A stretch of DNA of 21,469 bases from Prevotella sp. CAG:755 (GCA_000431275.1 HF989195.1:1-21469), one strand, 5' to 3'; numbered from the stretch's first letter, positions 1 through 8,982 are shown. Translations and numbers: made by a program. Notes: generated by a model not told the origin, from the letters alone.

Positions 1-64
1 GAAATAATTGCACTTCTATCTTGAAAGTTCAGCCCCAGAAGACGAAAGAGAGGGACACAGATAC

Positions 65-96
65 AAAAAAGGCGGCTACCTCACGGCAGCCGCCTT
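65..96 (-). terminator. Rho-independent terminator after rplQ
   Basis: Positions 69-77 and 88-96 form a perfect 9-bp GC-rich stem (AAGGCGGCT with its complement). Two more pairs are possible inside it around a TCAC loop. On the minus strand the stem is followed by six T residues (complement of A65-A70). It lies about 20 nt past the rplQ stop codon and marks the 3' end of the ribosomal superoperon. There is no comparable T tract for the plus strand, so it works in one direction. Confidence 0.9.
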
Positions 97-116
97 CATA
101 TAAATGCAAGTGTAGA

Positions 117-620
117 TTATTCAGCTTTCTCAGCTTTTTCTTCGGCAGCAGGAGCTGCTTCCTCGGCAGACACTTCCTCTGCTACGGGGGCAGATTCAGC
201 AGCGCCAGCCTTCTTGGAGCGACGCGTACGCGTGGCTTTCTTCTTCGTCTTGGCCATGTTTTCATCATAGTCTACCAACTCGATGAAGCACATGTCAGCA
301 CCGTCACTGGCACGGAAACCAGTTTTGATGATGCGCGTGTAGCCTCCGGGACGATCAGCCACCTTTTCAGAGATTTCCTTGAAAAGCTCGGTGACTGCAT
401 ATTTGTCCTGCAAATAGCTGAACACAACGCGACGCGAATTGGTCGTATCGTTTTTTGATTTCGTAATCAAAGGCTCAACGTACTTTTTCAGCGCCTTTGC
501 CTTTGCCACAGTCGTAGTGATTCTTTTGTGCTTGATCAACGAGCATGCCATATTGGACAACATAGCTGCGCGGTGAGAAGCAGTACGACTCAGGTGGTTG
601 AATTTCTTACCGTGTCTCAT
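117..620 (-). CDS. rplQ: 50S ribosomal protein L17 (bL17) with charged C-terminal extension
   Basis: L17 is a large-subunit protein near the peptide exit tunnel. The N-terminus ([17 protein letters not shown]) and the [20 protein letters not shown] segment are diagnostic. At 167 aa it is longer than the roughly 120-130 aa of enterobacterial L17. The globular core ends near residue 121 and is followed by a Lys/Arg-rich stretch (122-139) and an Ala/Glu tail (140-167). Extended L17 tails are, from memory, common in Bacteroidota. It is the last gene of the superoperon, 6 nt after rpoA, and is followed by a strong terminator. Only one start is sensible, given the conserved MRHG. Confidence 0.97.
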   Translation of the reverse strand: MRHGKKFNHLSRTASHRAAMLSNMACSLIKHKRITTTVAKAKALKKYVEPLITKSKNDTTNSRRVVFSYLQDKYAVTELFKEISEKVADRPGGYTRIIKTGFRASDGADMCFIELVDYDENMAKTKKKATRTRRSKKAGAAESAPVAEEVSAEEAAPAAEEKAEKAE

Positions 621-626
621 GTTTGT

Positions 627-1619
627 TTAATCTTTGTCTAACTTGTATTTTGTTATGTCGGTTCCAAACGACAGATTCAGACTCTCGAGCAAATCATCAA
701 GCTCCGTGAGCGATTTCTTGCCGAAGTTGCGGAACTTCAAGAGGTCGATCTTGTTGTACTGAACGAGGTCGCCGAGGGTTTCCACGTCTGCGGCTTTCAA
801 ACAGTTGAGGGCACGAACCGAAAGATTCATGTCGACCAACTTCGTTTTGAGGAGCTGACGCATGTGGAGCACTTCCTCATCAAACTCTTCATTGTCGTTC
901 TCGGCGGAGTCATCCATCGTGATTTTCTCATCAGAGAACAGCATGAAGTGATGAATAAGGATCTTGGCAGCCTCTTTCAACGCTTCCTTCGGGTGAATGG
1001 AACCGTCCGTCGTCACTTCGAGAACCAGCTTGTCGTAGTCGGTCTTCTGTTCAACGCGATACGGCTCGACGGTATATTTGACGTTACGGATGGGGGTATA
1101 GATGGAATCGATGGGAATGACATTCACATCCGTGCAGAAGTCACGGTTCTCTTCCGCTGGAACATAACCGCGACCCTTATTGATGGTCAAGTCAATCTGC
1201 ATCGTTGCCTTGGAATCTAAATGGCAAATCACTAATTCAGGATTTAACACTTCAAATCCAGTGAGAAACTTGCCAATATCGCCAGCGCGGAACTCAGTTG
1301 CATTTGCGACGGTGATACTGACCTTTTCCGTCTCAAACTCTTCTACGATTTGTTTGAAACGTACTTGTTTTAACTTCAATATAATGTTGGTAACGTCCTC
1401 ACGCACTCCTTCAACAGAGGCGAACTCATGCTCGACACCAGCGATATGGATGGTGTTGATGGCAAAGCCTTCCAATGAAGACAGAAGGATGCGGCGCAAG
1501 GCATTTCCCACCGTGGTGCCGAAACCCGGCTCCAAGGGACGGAACTCAAACTTTCCGTACTTGGAGTCGCTTTCCAGCATGACCACTTTATCAGGTTTTT
1601 GAAATGCTAATATCGCCAT
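627..1619 (-). CDS. rpoA: DNA-directed RNA polymerase subunit alpha
   Basis: The alpha subunit dimerises to nucleate RNA polymerase assembly, and its C-terminal domain contacts UP-element DNA and activators. At 330 aa it has the usual full length. The N-terminal domain carries the assembly segment [14 protein letters not shown] (38-51), where R43 should correspond to the essential Arg45 of the E. coli subunit. An acidic linker (about 238-250) leads to the C-terminal domain, in which [10 protein letters not shown] (266-275) keeps the DNA-contact Arg, Asn, Cys and Lys, followed by FGKKSLTE near 299-306. It lies 8 nt after rpsD and 6 nt before rplQ, the usual alpha-operon order, which ties polymerase supply to ribosome synthesis. 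Confidence 0.98.
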   Translation of the reverse strand: MAILAFQKPDKVVMLESDSKYGKFEFRPLEPGFGTTVGNALRRILLSSLEGFAINTIHIAGVEHEFASVEGVREDVTNIILKLKQVRFKQIVEEFETEKVSITVANATEFRAGDIGKFLTGFEVLNPELVICHLDSKATMQIDLTINKGRGYVPAEENRDFCTDVNVIPIDSIYTPIRNVKYTVEPYRVEQKTDYDKLVLEVTTDGSIHPKEALKEAAKILIHHFMLFSDEKITMDDSAENDNEEFDEEVLHMRQLLKTKLVDMNLSVRALNCLKAADVETLGDLVQYNKIDLLKFRNFGKKSLTELDDLLESLNLSFGTDITKYKLDKD

Positions 1620-1627
1620 GAATTTAA

Positions 1628-2236
1628 TTAGTTTTTAGAGTACAACTCGACAATCAACTGCTCCTTGATGTTCTCAGGGATGTCTGCACGCTCGGGCTTG
1701 TGCAAGAACTTGCCCGATTTCGTTGCCTCGTCCCATTCGATCCAAGGATATTTGCTGTGATTGAACCCAGCCAGGGCGTCGGCGATGACTTCCAAGGATT
1801 TGGACTTTTCACGTACACCTACGATCTGACCCGGCTTAACTGCATAAGAGGCGATATTCACAACTTTTCCGTCTACTACGATGTGCTTGTGGCCGACCAG
1901 CTGACGGGCGGCGGCACGTGTGGGGGCAATGCCCAAACGGTATACGACGTTGTCCAAACGGCACTCCAAGTTCTGCAACAGGATTTCACCCGTAATGCCG
2001 CTCATGCGTGCAGCCTTCTCAAACATATTGCGGAACTGCTTTTCAAGCACTCCGTAAGTATATTTTGCCTTCTGCTTTTCTGCCAACATGACGCCATACT
2101 CAGACGTCTTGCGACGACGGCCGTTCCCGTGCTGTCCGGGAGGGAAGTTACGTCTTGAAAGGACTTTGTCGGGGCCGAAGATAGCCTCGCCAAAACGACG
2201 TGCGATTCGAGTTTTGGGACCTATATATCTTGCCAT
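1628..2236 (-). CDS. rpsD: 30S ribosomal protein S4 (uS4)
   Basis: S4 is a primary 16S rRNA binder that starts 30S assembly and in many bacteria represses its own operon. The 202-aa protein begins [17 protein letters not shown] and has the S4 RNA-binding domain at about 90-155, starting [13 protein letters not shown]. The N-terminal domain lacks the Cys cluster found in zinc-binding S4 proteins, so this is the zinc-free form. The spacing is 26 nt after rpsK and 8 nt before rpoA. Autoregulation by S4 is plausible from family knowledge, but I see no clear pseudoknot leader in the 26-nt gap. Confidence 0.97.
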   Translation of the reverse strand: MARYIGPKTRIARRFGEAIFGPDKVLSRRNFPPGQHGNGRRRKTSEYGVMLAEKQKAKYTYGVLEKQFRNMFEKAARMSGITGEILLQNLECRLDNVVYRLGIAPTRAAARQLVGHKHIVVDGKVVNIASYAVKPGQIVGVREKSKSLEVIADALAGFNHSKYPWIEWDEATKSGKFLHKPERADIPENIKEQLIVELYSKN

Positions 2237-2262
2237 TTTGCTTCTGATTTATACGTTCAACA

Positions 2263-2652
2263 TTATACTCTTCTTCTCTTCGGAGGACGGCAACCATTAT
2301 GCGGCAGCGGCGTTACGTCGATGATCTCAGTCACCTCGATTCCTGCGCCATGCACCGTACGGATGGCCGACTCACGGCCATTTCCGGGACCCTTGACATA
2401 GGCTTTCACCTTGCGCAGGCCCAAATCATAAGCAACCTTGGCACAATCCTGAGCTGCCATCTGTGCGGCATAGGGAGTGTTCTTCTTTGAACCGCGGAAA
2501 CCCATCTTGCCGGCCGAAGACCAAGAGATTATCTGTCCCTCATTGTTGGCCAACGATACGATGATATTATTGAAAGAGCTATGAACGTGCAACTGACCGA
2601 CCGCACTAACTTTTACGTTGCGCTTCTTTGTTGCGGCTGATTTCTTTGCCAT
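2263..2652 (-). CDS. rpsK: 30S ribosomal protein S11 (uS11)
   Basis: S11 sits on the 30S platform and helps shape the mRNA path at the E site. Its 129 aa match the family length. A Lys-rich N-terminus leads to [12 protein letters not shown], a typical S11 beta-strand start, then [11 protein letters not shown] and the invariant C-terminal [12 protein letters not shown] (118-129). It follows rpsM by 11 nt and precedes rpsD by 26 nt, as in the standard alpha operon. The start fits the spacing, and there is no alternative ATG near it. Confidence 0.97.
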   Translation of the reverse strand: MAKKSAATKKRNVKVSAVGQLHVHSSFNNIIVSLANNEGQIISWSSAGKMGFRGSKKNTPYAAQMAAQDCAKVAYDLGLRKVKAYVKGPGNGRESAIRTVHGAGIEVTEIIDVTPLPHNGCRPPKRRRV

Positions 2653-2663
2653 ATCCTTACTTA

Positions 2664-3044
2664 TTATTTAGTAGCTTTCTTCTTGTTTGCAACAGTCTTC
2701 TTCTTACCCTTCCTCGTACGGGCATTGTTCTTTGTGCTTTGGCCACGAACCGGAAGTCCGATACGATGGCGGACACCACGGTAGCAACCAATGTCCATCA
2801 GGCGCTTGATGTTCAGCTGGATTTCTGAACGCAAGTCACCCTCTACCTTATACCCGTCGGCGATGGCGGCACGGATGCTGGCAGCCTGGTCGTCAGTCCA
2901 ATCTTTCACTTTAATGCCTTTATCGACGCCTGCTTTCTCCAAGATTTTAAGAGAACTGCTGCGACCGATACCGAAAATATAGGTCAAAGCTATTTCGCCC
3001 CGCTTGTTCTGAGGCAAATCTACACCTGCAATTCTTATAGCCAT
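2664..3044 (-). CDS. rpsM: 30S ribosomal protein S13 (uS13)
   Basis: S13 lies in the 30S head, contacts the P-site tRNA through its basic C-terminal tail and forms intersubunit bridges. The 126-aa sequence starts [20 protein letters not shown], contains the helix-two-turn-helix region with [10 protein letters not shown], and has the conserved [13 protein letters not shown] (90-102) followed by a Lys/Arg-rich tail. It is the first gene of the classical alpha operon. Here it follows rpmJ by 28 nt with no terminator between, so the spc and alpha parts look continuous. Confidence 0.97.
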   Translation of the reverse strand: MAIRIAGVDLPQNKRGEIALTYIFGIGRSSSLKILEKAGVDKGIKVKDWTDDQAASIRAAIADGYKVEGDLRSEIQLNIKRLMDIGCYRGVRHRIGLPVRGQSTKNNARTRKGKKKTVANKKKATK

Positions 3045-3072
3045 AATCGTTTACTTTTACGAATGAATTAAT

Positions 3073-3189
3073 TTAACCTTGGCGCATCTTGAACTTGGGA
3101 TTCTTCTTATTAATGACGAACAGGCGCCCTTTGCGGCGAACTATCTTGCAATCTGCGCTGCGTTTTTTTAATGATGCTCTCGTTTTCAT
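3073..3189 (-). CDS. rpmJ: 50S ribosomal protein L36 (bL36), zinc-free type
   Basis: This 38-codon gene sits in the gap between infA and rpsM. Read from the ATG at 3189 it begins [21 protein letters not shown] and ends PKFKMRQG before TAA. The [15 protein letters not shown] and MRQG segments are characteristic of L36, a tiny large-subunit protein that binds 23S rRNA. The zinc form has three Cys and one His as ligands. Here only C14 is left, position 11 is Ser, position 27 is Asn and the His position is Lys, so this is the C-minus form. It lies 9 nt after infA and 28 nt before rpsM. Confidence 0.95.
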   Translation of the reverse strand: MKTRASLKKRSADCKIVRRKGRLFVINKKNPKFKMRQG

Positions 3190-3198
3190 ATATCTTTT

Positions 3199-3417
3199 TT
3201 ATTTGTATCTAAACACTATTCTTCCTTTTGACAGATCGTACGGGCTCATTTCTACCTTTACCTTGTCACCGGGCAGAATCTTTATGTAATGCATTCGCAT
3301 CTTCCCGGAAATGTGGGCCGTTATCTCGTGTCCATTTTCCAGTTCGACGCGGAACATCGCATTACTCAAAGCCTCCACGATCGTTCCATCTTGTTCTATT
3401 GCTGCTTGTTTAGCCAT
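3199..3417 (-). CDS. infA: Translation initiation factor IF-1
   Basis: IF-1 occupies the 30S A site during initiation and works with IF-2 and IF-3. At 72 aa it is the standard size and forms one S1/OB-fold domain. Recognisable segments are [38 protein letters not shown] and the end [15 protein letters not shown]. Its start codon lies inside the end of map: the map stop at 3410-3412 is downstream of the infA ATG at 3415-3417, an 8-nt overlap that implies translational coupling. The order map-infA-rpmJ-rpsM is usual outside the Gammaproteobacteria. Confidence 0.97.
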   Translation of the reverse strand: MAKQAAIEQDGTIVEALSNAMFRVELENGHEITAHISGKMRMHYIKILPGDKVKVEMSPYDLSKGRIVFRYK

Positions 3418-4207
3418 TCTGTCTGCTCAATTCTTGTTCAATTATTTCAAACGACGAAAGGATATCCGCCTTCCCATGATGCAACGCGATGGTGTGTTCA
3501 TAGTGAGCGGCCGGTTTATGATCCAACGTGACAGCCCCCCAACGATCCGGCAAAAGCCCTACGGCATATCTGCCCTGCGTAATCATTGGTTCGATTGCTA
3601 TGCACATGCCGTTCTTCAACAGCACACCATTTCCACGGCGGCCATAATTAGGAACAGCTGGATCTTCATGCATGGAACGTCCGATTCCATGTCCGACGAA
3701 CTCCCGGACGACTCCAAAGCCTTTCGCTTGGCAATGTCGCTGGACGGCATCGCCGATGTCGCCGATCCGGTGACCGGGGATGGCTTGCTCTATCCCTTTG
3801 TAGAGAGCTTCCTTGGTGGTATCCAGAAGTAGCTTCACTTCTTCGGAAACCTCGCCTACGCAGAACGTGTAGCAAGAATCTCCGTTAAAACCTTCCAGCT
3901 CCACTCCGCAATCGATAGAGACTATGTCTCCGCCCTTCAACGGCTCGTCGTTAGGAATGCCATGCACGACAACCTCATTGACAGAAGTGCAAATCGACGC
4001 CGGGAACTCTGGCCCGTAAGGATTGGGAAATCCTTTGAAAGTCGGCTTTGCGCCATGGTCACGAATGAATGTCTCAGCAAGGCGATCCAACTCGCTCGTC
4101 GTACAACCCGGAGCTATATGCTTTGCCAACTCTGCCAGCGTTCGGCTGACCAAGAGGTTAGCATTACGCATCAACTCTATTTCGTCGTCTGTTTTAAGGT
4201 ATATCAT
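3410..4207 (-). CDS. map: Type I methionine aminopeptidase
   Basis: This cytosolic metalloenzyme removes the initiator methionine from nascent chains when the second residue is small. The 265-aa length fits type Ia enzymes without an N-terminal extension. All five metal ligands are visible: D99 and D110 (IVSIDC and GFNGD), H173 (VGHGIG), E206 (AIEPM) and E237 (YEHTIAL). The substrate-side histidines are H82 (VVHGIP) and H180. It lies 6 nt after secY and overlaps infA by 8 nt, so export, N-terminal processing and initiation are encoded together. The usual adk between secY and map is absent. Confidence 0.97.
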   Translation of the reverse strand: MIYLKTDDEIELMRNANLLVSRTLAELAKHIAPGCTTSELDRLAETFIRDHGAKPTFKGFPNPYGPEFPASICTSVNEVVVHGIPNDEPLKGGDIVSIDCGVELEGFNGDSCYTFCVGEVSEEVKLLLDTTKEALYKGIEQAIPGHRIGDIGDAVQRHCQAKGFGVVREFVGHGIGRSMHEDPAVPNYGRRGNGVLLKNGMCIAIEPMITQGRYAVGLLPDRWGAVTLDHKPAAHYEHTIALHHGKADILSSFEIIEQELSRQNG

Positions 4208-4213
4208 TGCGGA

Positions 4214-5560
4214 TTAATACGCAGAAACACCTCCTGAATGAGAACGCACACGGCCAGATCTCAGCAAGCCATCGTAGTGACGGACTAACAAATGGCTCTC
4301 AATCTGCTGCAACGTATCCAGAACGACACCAACCAGGATCAGCAATGACGTGCCGCCGAAGAACTGGGCAAAGCCCTGCTTCACTCCGAACAAGCCTGCA
4401 ACAGCAGGTAAGATGGCAATCAAAGCGATGAACAAAGAGCCGGGGAGCGTGATGCGCGTCATGACATTGTCAAGATAGTCAGCGGTCGGTTTACCCGGCT
4501 TAATACCAGGAATAAAGCCGTTGTTGCGCTTCATATCCTCTGCCATCTGAACGGGGTTGAGCGTTATGGCGGTATAGAAATACGTAAACGCTACGATCAA
4601 GATGACAAAGACTACGTTATACAACACACTCGTATGATCCATGAACTGGCTCAGGAACCATGTGCTGTTTGCTCCGGCATACTGCGCCATTGTCAAGGGG
4701 ATGAACATGATAGCCTGCGCAAAGATGATGGGCATCACATTAGCCGCAAAAAGTTTCAGCGGGATGTACTGCCGCGCACCTCCGTACTGTTTCCCGCCTT
4801 CTACACGCTTCGCATATTGCACGGGAACCTTACGGGTTGCCTTTACCAACATGATTGCCAAAGCCATCACAAACAACAGAGCGACCATCTCCAATATCCA
4901 TTTCACGAGGCCGCCACCTTCGACGCCGGTCAAATAAGACGCGACGTCCTCAATGATGGCGGAAGGCATACGCGCAATGATACCGACCATAATGATCAGC
5001 GATACACCATTGCCTATACCCTTATCCGTGATACGCTCTCCCAACCAAAGCACAAACATGCTGCCGGCCGCAAGGATGATGGTAGAACTCAGCATGAAGC
5101 CAAAGCCATCACCTACCAAGAACGCGCCAGAACCAGCCGTCTGATGCTGCAGGTTGATCAAGTAGGTCGGAGCTTGGAAAAGCAGGATGGCGATTGTCAG
5201 GTAACGCGTATACTGATTGATTTTCCGACGGCCACTCTCTCCCTCGCGCTGCATTTTCTGGAAATAGGGCACTGCCACCGCCAACAACTGAATGACTATC
5301 GAGGCGGAAATGTAAGGCATGATTCCCAATGCAAAAATCGAGGCATTCGAGAAAGCACCTCCGGAGAACATGTTCAGCAACGACATCAGACCTTCGCTGG
5401 TCTGCGCTTGGAGTTGCTCCAATCTGCTGGGATCGATGCCAGGCAGGACGACGAACGAGCCGAAACGGTATATCGCGACAAAAAGGAGGGTGATGAGGAT
5501 TCGCGTCCGCAAATCCTCAATCCTCCAAATGTTCTTGATTGTTTCGATTAACTTCTTCAT
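4214..5560 (-). CDS. secY: Protein translocase subunit SecY
   Basis: SecY is the pore subunit of the SecYEG channel, which exports unfolded proteins and inserts membrane proteins. At 448 aa with about ten hydrophobic segments it is full length. The first transmembrane segment holds RFGSFVVLPGID, the plug region follows at about 61-89 (LLNMFSGGAFSNASIFALG), the cytosolic loop has QREGESGRRKINQ (about 104-116), and ERITDKGIGNG (175-185) is invariant. It follows rplO by 10 nt, the conserved spc-operon position. Both OmpA-family proteins encoded at the other end of this window should depend on this channel for export. Confidence 0.98.
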   Translation of the reverse strand: MKKLIETIKNIWRIEDLRTRILITLLFVAIYRFGSFVVLPGIDPSRLEQLQAQTSEGLMSLLNMFSGGAFSNASIFALGIMPYISASIVIQLLAVAVPYFQKMQREGESGRRKINQYTRYLTIAILLFQAPTYLINLQHQTAGSGAFLVGDGFGFMLSSTIILAAGSMFVLWLGERITDKGIGNGVSLIIMVGIIARMPSAIIEDVASYLTGVEGGGLVKWILEMVALLFVMALAIMLVKATRKVPVQYAKRVEGGKQYGGARQYIPLKLFAANVMPIIFAQAIMFIPLTMAQYAGANSTWFLSQFMDHTSVLYNVVFVILIVAFTYFYTAITLNPVQMAEDMKRNNGFIPGIKPGKPTADYLDNVMTRITLPGSLFIALIAILPAVAGLFGVKQGFAQFFGGTSLLILVGVVLDTLQQIESHLLVRHYDGLLRSGRVRSHSGGVSAY

Positions 5561-5570
5561 CGTTGAAGTT

Positions 5571-6017
5571 TTAGAGCGTTATCGCTTTTCCGCCACATGC
5601 TTCGATGGCAGCTGCGGCCGTTTTAGAAAAAGCATTCGCTTCAACTTCCACTTTGGCCGTAAGCGTCCCGTTGCCCAAAACTTTTACCAAATCGTTGCGC
5701 GATACGAGACCGGCTGCACGGAGATCTTCCAATGTGATTTTCTCCAGCTGCTTGGTTTCTGCAATTTTCTGGATTGCATCAAGCCCGACAGGCACATACT
5801 CTACACGATTGATATTCTTGAAACCGAATTTAGGCAGACGGCGCTGCAAAGGCATCTGACCGCCTTCGAAACCGATCTTTTTCTTATAGCCAGAACGCTG
5901 CTTGGCACCTTTGTGGCCGCGCGTTGACGTTCCTCCCATACCGGAACCCGGACCACGACCGATTCTCTTTCGGCTCGAAACAGAACCGCAGGCAGGTTTT
6001 AATGTATGTAATTTCAT
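5571..6017 (-). CDS. rplO: 50S ribosomal protein L15 (uL15)
   Basis: L15 is a late-assembly large-subunit protein whose extended N-terminus threads into 23S rRNA. The 148-aa protein begins MKLHTLKPACGS and has the Gly/Arg-rich extension GRGPGSGMGGTSTRGHKG (20-37) followed by QRSGYKKKIGFEGGQMPL, both family hallmarks. The folded C-terminal half ends with SKTAAAAIEACGGKAITL. It lies 12 nt after rpmD and 10 nt before secY, as in standard spc operons. Confidence 0.97.
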   Translation of the reverse strand: MKLHTLKPACGSVSSRKRIGRGPGSGMGGTSTRGHKGAKQRSGYKKKIGFEGGQMPLQRRLPKFGFKNINRVEYVPVGLDAIQKIAETKQLEKITLEDLRAAGLVSRNDLVKVLGNGTLTAKVEVEANAFSKTAAAAIEACGGKAITL

Positions 6018-6029
6018 GTTGACGCTGTT

Positions 6030-6206
6030 TTAATCAATGATTACTACGAGGTGGTTCACTTTGTTGACCATGCCGCGGATGGTAGGAGTATCTTCTTTCT
6101 CAACCACGCGGTTCAACTTTCTCAAACCCAGCGCGTCCAAGGTTCTTTTCTGATCTTTCGGCGCACCGATACGGCTACGTACTTGCTTAATTTTTATTGT
6201 GGCCAT
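6030..6206 (-). CDS. rpmD: 50S ribosomal protein L30 (uL30)
   Basis: This 58-codon gene lies between rpsE and rplO. Read from the ATG at 6206 it begins [20 protein letters not shown] and ends [12 protein letters not shown] before TAA. The I-K-Q-V-R-S-R-I-G opening, the [10 protein letters not shown] motif and the [11 protein letters not shown] segment are typical of bacterial L30, a small protein on the large subunit. The family length is about 58-60 aa. The gaps are 11 nt after rpsE and 12 nt before rplO, and the order rpsE-rpmD-rplO is the classical one. Confidence 0.96.
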   Translation of the reverse strand: MATIKIKQVRSRIGAPKDQKRTLDALGLRKLNRVVEKEDTPTIRGMVNKVNHLVVIID

Positions 6207-6217
6207 GTCTCTCTGAT

Positions 6218-6724
6218 TTAACCTCTAAACACTTTTTCCAACGATACGCCACGGTGTTCTGCAACTGTGTAGGGATCGCGCAGCTCACTCAGCGCAATTA
6301 ATGTGGCCTTCACAAGATTGTGCGGGTTGGACGAACCCTTTGACTTGGCCAATACATTCTTTATTCCGACGCTTTCAAGAACAGCGCGCATGGCACCGCC
6401 AGCAACGACACCCGTACCTTCCGATGCAGGACGGATCATCACCTCAGCTCCTCCGAATTTGGCTGTCTGCTCGTGAGGGATTGTACCTTTCAGCACTGGA
6501 ACCTTAATCAAATTCTTTTTAGCGGCTTCGACGCCCTTGGCAATCGCGGCTGTAACTTCGCCAGCCTTACCAAGACCTGTGCCGATCACACCCTTTCCGT
6601 CACCTACGACTACAATCGCGGCAAAAGTAAAGGTACGACCACCTTTCGTTACTTTCGTGACACGGTTGATAGCAACCAGTCTATCCTTCAGTTCTTCTGT
6701 ATTTGCACTTACTCTGTTTGCCAT
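6218..6724 (-). CDS. rpsE: 30S ribosomal protein S5 (uS5)
   Basis: S5 lines the mRNA entry channel and affects decoding accuracy. The N-terminal S5 domain carries [20 protein letters not shown], including the loop where spectinomycin-resistance changes occur. The C-terminal part has [13 protein letters not shown] and [16 protein letters not shown] place the start at the ATG at 6724 (MANRVSAN, 168 aa) because S5 homologues usually begin Met-Ala. An in-frame ATG two codons upstream (6730) overlaps the rplR stop as TAATG and could equally be used by reinitiation. That would add Met-Val. Confidence 0.96.
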   Translation of the reverse strand: MANRVSANTEELKDRLVAINRVTKVTKGGRTFTFAAIVVVGDGKGVIGTGLGKAGEVTAAIAKGVEAAKKNLIKVPVLKGTIPHEQTAKFGGAEVMIRPASEGTGVVAGGAMRAVLESVGIKNVLAKSKGSSNPHNLVKATLIALSELRDPYTVAEHRGVSLEKVFRG

Positions 6725-6729
6725 AACCA

Positions 6730-7074
6730 TTAGAATTTAAGTCCACCCTTACGAGCGCCCTCTGCAACCTGCTTAACTCTTCCGTGATAAAGATAACCAT
6801 TACGGTCAAACACTACGGTAGTTATACCTGCTTCAAGAGCTTTCTTTGCAATCAATTCACCGACTTTCTCTGCCTGCTCCTGCTTGGGCATTGTTTCCAT
6901 CCCAAGTGAAGAGGCTGCTACCAAAGTACGGCCAGCTTCATCGTCGATGACCTGCACGTAGATCTGCTTGTTACTGCGGAAGACAGACATGCGGGGGCGT
7001 TCTTGCGTGCCGGATATTTTATTGCGTACGCGATATTTTATTTTTATGCGTCTTTCTACTTTCTTTGTCGTCAT
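6730..7074 (-). CDS. rplR: 50S ribosomal protein L18 (uL18)
   Basis: L18 binds 5S rRNA together with L5 and forms part of the central protuberance. The 114-aa protein starts [20 protein letters not shown] and contains [23 protein letters not shown], the typical L18 core, with the end GVKQ-like [17 protein letters not shown]. Length and ending match the family. It follows rplF by 14 nt, and its TAA touches a potential rpsE start (TAATG at 6728-6732), suggesting coupled translation. Confidence 0.97.
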   Translation of the reverse strand: MTTKKVERRIKIKYRVRNKISGTQERPRMSVFRSNKQIYVQVIDDEAGRTLVAASSLGMETMPKQEQAEKVGELIAKKALEAGITTVVFDRNGYLYHGRVKQVAEGARKGGLKF

Positions 7075-7088
7075 AATCTACCTCCTAT

Positions 7089-7655
7089 TTATTTGGCTCC
7101 TGCCGATTTACCAGACTTACGACGGATCTGTTCACCTACGAACAGGATACCCTTTCCTTTATACGGCTCAGGCTTGCGGAAAGAACGGATCTTTGCACAA
7201 ATCATGCCCAACAGTTGCTTGTCACAAGACTCCAACGAAATATACGGGTTCTTGTTTCTTTCACTCTTGGTTTCTACCTTCACCTCAGGAGGAAGCTGGA
7301 TAAAAATACTATGGGTATAGCCCAAGGCGAATTCTACGAGATTTCCCTGATTGGACACGCGATAACCTACGCCGACCAGTTCCATCTCCTTCTTATAGCC
7401 TTCGGATACACCAACGACCATATTGTGCACCAAAGAACGGTAAAGGCCGTGATAAGCTTGTTTCTGCTTAAGATCGACCTCACTGGCTTCATCAATGGTG
7501 AACAAGATTTCATTATTTTCAATCGTAACGACAATAGAAGGATCAATAGCTTGGCTTAATTCACCCTTCGGTCCTTTTACGGACACTACATTATCCTTGA
7601 CAGACACAGTTACGCCTGCAGGAATGTTAACTGGCAACTTACCTATTCTAGACAT
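7089..7655 (-). CDS. rplF: 50S ribosomal protein L6 (uL6)
   Basis: L6 lies near the GTPase-associated centre next to the sarcin-ricin loop and consists of two similar alpha/beta domains. The 188-aa protein starts MSRIGKLPVNIPAGVTV and has the first-domain VKGPKGELSQ motif. The second domain includes VGVGYRVSNQGNLVEFALGYTH, and the C-terminus has IRSFRKPEPYKGKGI, the most conserved L6 segment. It lies 13 nt after rpsH and 14 nt before rplR. The product would be met by EF-G, which is encoded upstream in the same cluster. Confidence 0.97.
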   Translation of the reverse strand: MSRIGKLPVNIPAGVTVSVKDNVVSVKGPKGELSQAIDPSIVVTIENNEILFTIDEASEVDLKQKQAYHGLYRSLVHNMVVGVSEGYKKEMELVGVGYRVSNQGNLVEFALGYTHSIFIQLPPEVKVETKSERNKNPYISLESCDKQLLGMICAKIRSFRKPEPYKGKGILFVGEQIRRKSGKSAGAK

Positions 7656-7668
7656 AATATCCTCCTAA

Positions 7669-8064
7669 TTAGTATATATAACAAAGAACCTCACCTCCGA
7701 TTTTCAGTTCTGCGGCTTCTTTATCCGTCATGACACCCTTGGAGGTCGAGATAATTGCGATACCCAGACCATTGATCACACTGGGCATTTCGCGGTAGCC
7801 GGTATACTTACGCAAACCCGGCTTGGAAACACGTTGCAATGACTTGATTGCGTTAACCTTGCTGGTCGGATGATATTTCAACGCAATCTTGATTGTCCCT
7901 TGAGGGCCATCCTCAATAAACTTGTAGTTCAGGATGTAACCTTTGTCAAAAAGGATCTTCGTGATTTCCTTTTTGAGGTTCGAGGCGGGAACCTCTACCA
8001 CGCGGTGCTTCGCCATAATGGCATTACGCAACCGCGTCAAGTAATCTGCTATTGGATCTGTCAT
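7669..8064 (-). CDS. rpsH: 30S ribosomal protein S8 (uS8)
   Basis: S8 is a primary 16S rRNA binder of the central domain and in E. coli also represses the spc operon. I choose the ATG at 8064 (MTDPIADYLTRLRNA, 131 aa) because S8 proteins begin this way. An in-frame codon nine residues upstream would add MSRLIKSIN, which is not family-like. The C-terminus GGEVLCYIY and the STSKGVMTDKEA segment are diagnostic. The 51-nt gap to rpsN is unusually wide for this cluster and holds a small GC hairpin (8083-8096). Confidence 0.96.
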   Translation of the reverse strand: MTDPIADYLTRLRNAIMAKHRVVEVPASNLKKEITKILFDKGYILNYKFIEDGPQGTIKIALKYHPTSKVNAIKSLQRVSKPGLRKYTGYREMPSVINGLGIAIISTSKGVMTDKEAAELKIGGEVLCYIY

Positions 8065-8115
8065 ATTTATTGATTTAATTAATCGGGACACCCCGACAAT
8101 ATTAAACTTCTTTCC

Positions 8116-8418
8116 TTACCAACTGGCTTTCTTCACACCGGGAATCAAACCGGCCGAAGCCATCTCACGGAACTGGATACGCGACAAGCCGAAAAGGCGA
8201 ATATAACCTTTGGGACGTCCCGTCAACTTGCAACGGTTGTGCAGACGGATCGGATTCGCATTCTTGGGAATAGACTGCAGTTTACGCGCAGCTTCATAAG
8301 CTGCCACTGGATCCTCGGAGGTCCTGATTATTTCCTTGAGTTCAGCACGCTTAGCGGCGTATTTCGCAACCAACTTGGCCCGCTTTACCTCGCGAGCTTT
8401 CATAGATTCCTTTGCCAT
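8116..8418 (-). CDS. rpsN: 30S ribosomal protein S14 (uS14), long zinc-free type
   Basis: S14 is a 30S head protein close to S3 and S10. The 100-aa length is the long form, in contrast to the roughly 61-aa zinc-binding form. It begins [13 protein letters not shown] and has [20 protein letters not shown] (61-80) and the end [11 protein letters not shown]. At the zinc positions only C63 remains, with T66, S79 and Q82 in place of the other Cys residues, so it should not bind zinc. It follows rplE by 6 nt. Confidence 0.97.
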   Translation of the reverse strand: MAKESMKAREVKRAKLVAKYAAKRAELKEIIRTSEDPVAAYEAARKLQSIPKNANPIRLHNRCKLTGRPKGYIRLFGLSRIQFREMASAGLIPGVKKASW

Positions 8419-8424
8419 ATCTTA

Positions 8425-8982
8425 TCAATTGCTTTTCTCGTTCTTAAAAGGCAGACCGAACTCTTTCAAGAGGGCATACCCTTCCTCGTCAGTCTTTGCC
8501 GTGGTTACGAACGTAATGTTCATACCGAGCAGGCGGTCGATCGAGTCAATGTTAATCTCAGGGAAGATAATCTGCTCCTGAATACCTAAGGTGTAGTTTC
8601 CACGACCATCGAACTTGCTTTCAATTCCCTTGAAGTCGCGGATTCGGGGCAATGCCACGCGAACGAGCTTTTCCAAGAATTCATACATCCGTTCACGGCG
8701 CAAGGTAACCATCACACCGATCGGCATCTTCTTACGCAACTTGAAGCTTGCCACGTCTTTCTTTGAAAGCGTTGCTACTGCCTTTTGGCCGGAAATGGCC
8801 GAGATTTCATTGATTGCTACCTCAATGATTTTTTTATCCTGGGTAGCTACGCCCAAACCTTGATTGATGACAATCTTGGTCAGCGCGGGGATCTGCATCG
8901 GCGACTTGTAGTTGAATTGTTTCATCAACGCCGGAGCGATGCGATCACTATATTCTTTTTTAAGATTCGCTGTATTCACCAT
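8425..8982 (-). CDS. rplE: 50S ribosomal protein L5 (uL5)
   Basis: L5 binds 5S rRNA and forms an intersubunit bridge with S13 at the P site. The 185-aa protein contains [16 protein letters not shown] near the N-terminus, the [19 protein letters not shown] stretch, [21 protein letters not shown], and [10 protein letters not shown] with [16 protein letters not shown] at the C-terminal end, all typical of L5. Its ATG overlaps the rplX stop codon as TAATG (8980-8984), implying reinitiation and equal production of L24 and L5. Confidence 0.97.
   Translation of the reverse strand: MVNTANLKKEYSDRIAPALMKQFNYKSPMQIPALTKIVINQGLGVATQDKKIIEVAINEISAISGQKAVATLSKKDVASFKLRKKMPIGVMVTLRRERMYEFLEKLVRVALPRIRDFKGIESKFDGRGNYTLGIQEQIIFPEINIDSIDRLLGMNITFVTTAKTDEEGYALLKEFGLPFKNEKSN

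Noticed and set aside
4634..5551. 305-codon open frame on the plus strand across secY
   Set aside because: Antisense to SecY, with a composition rich in His, Arg and Asp typical of shadow frames and no start signal.
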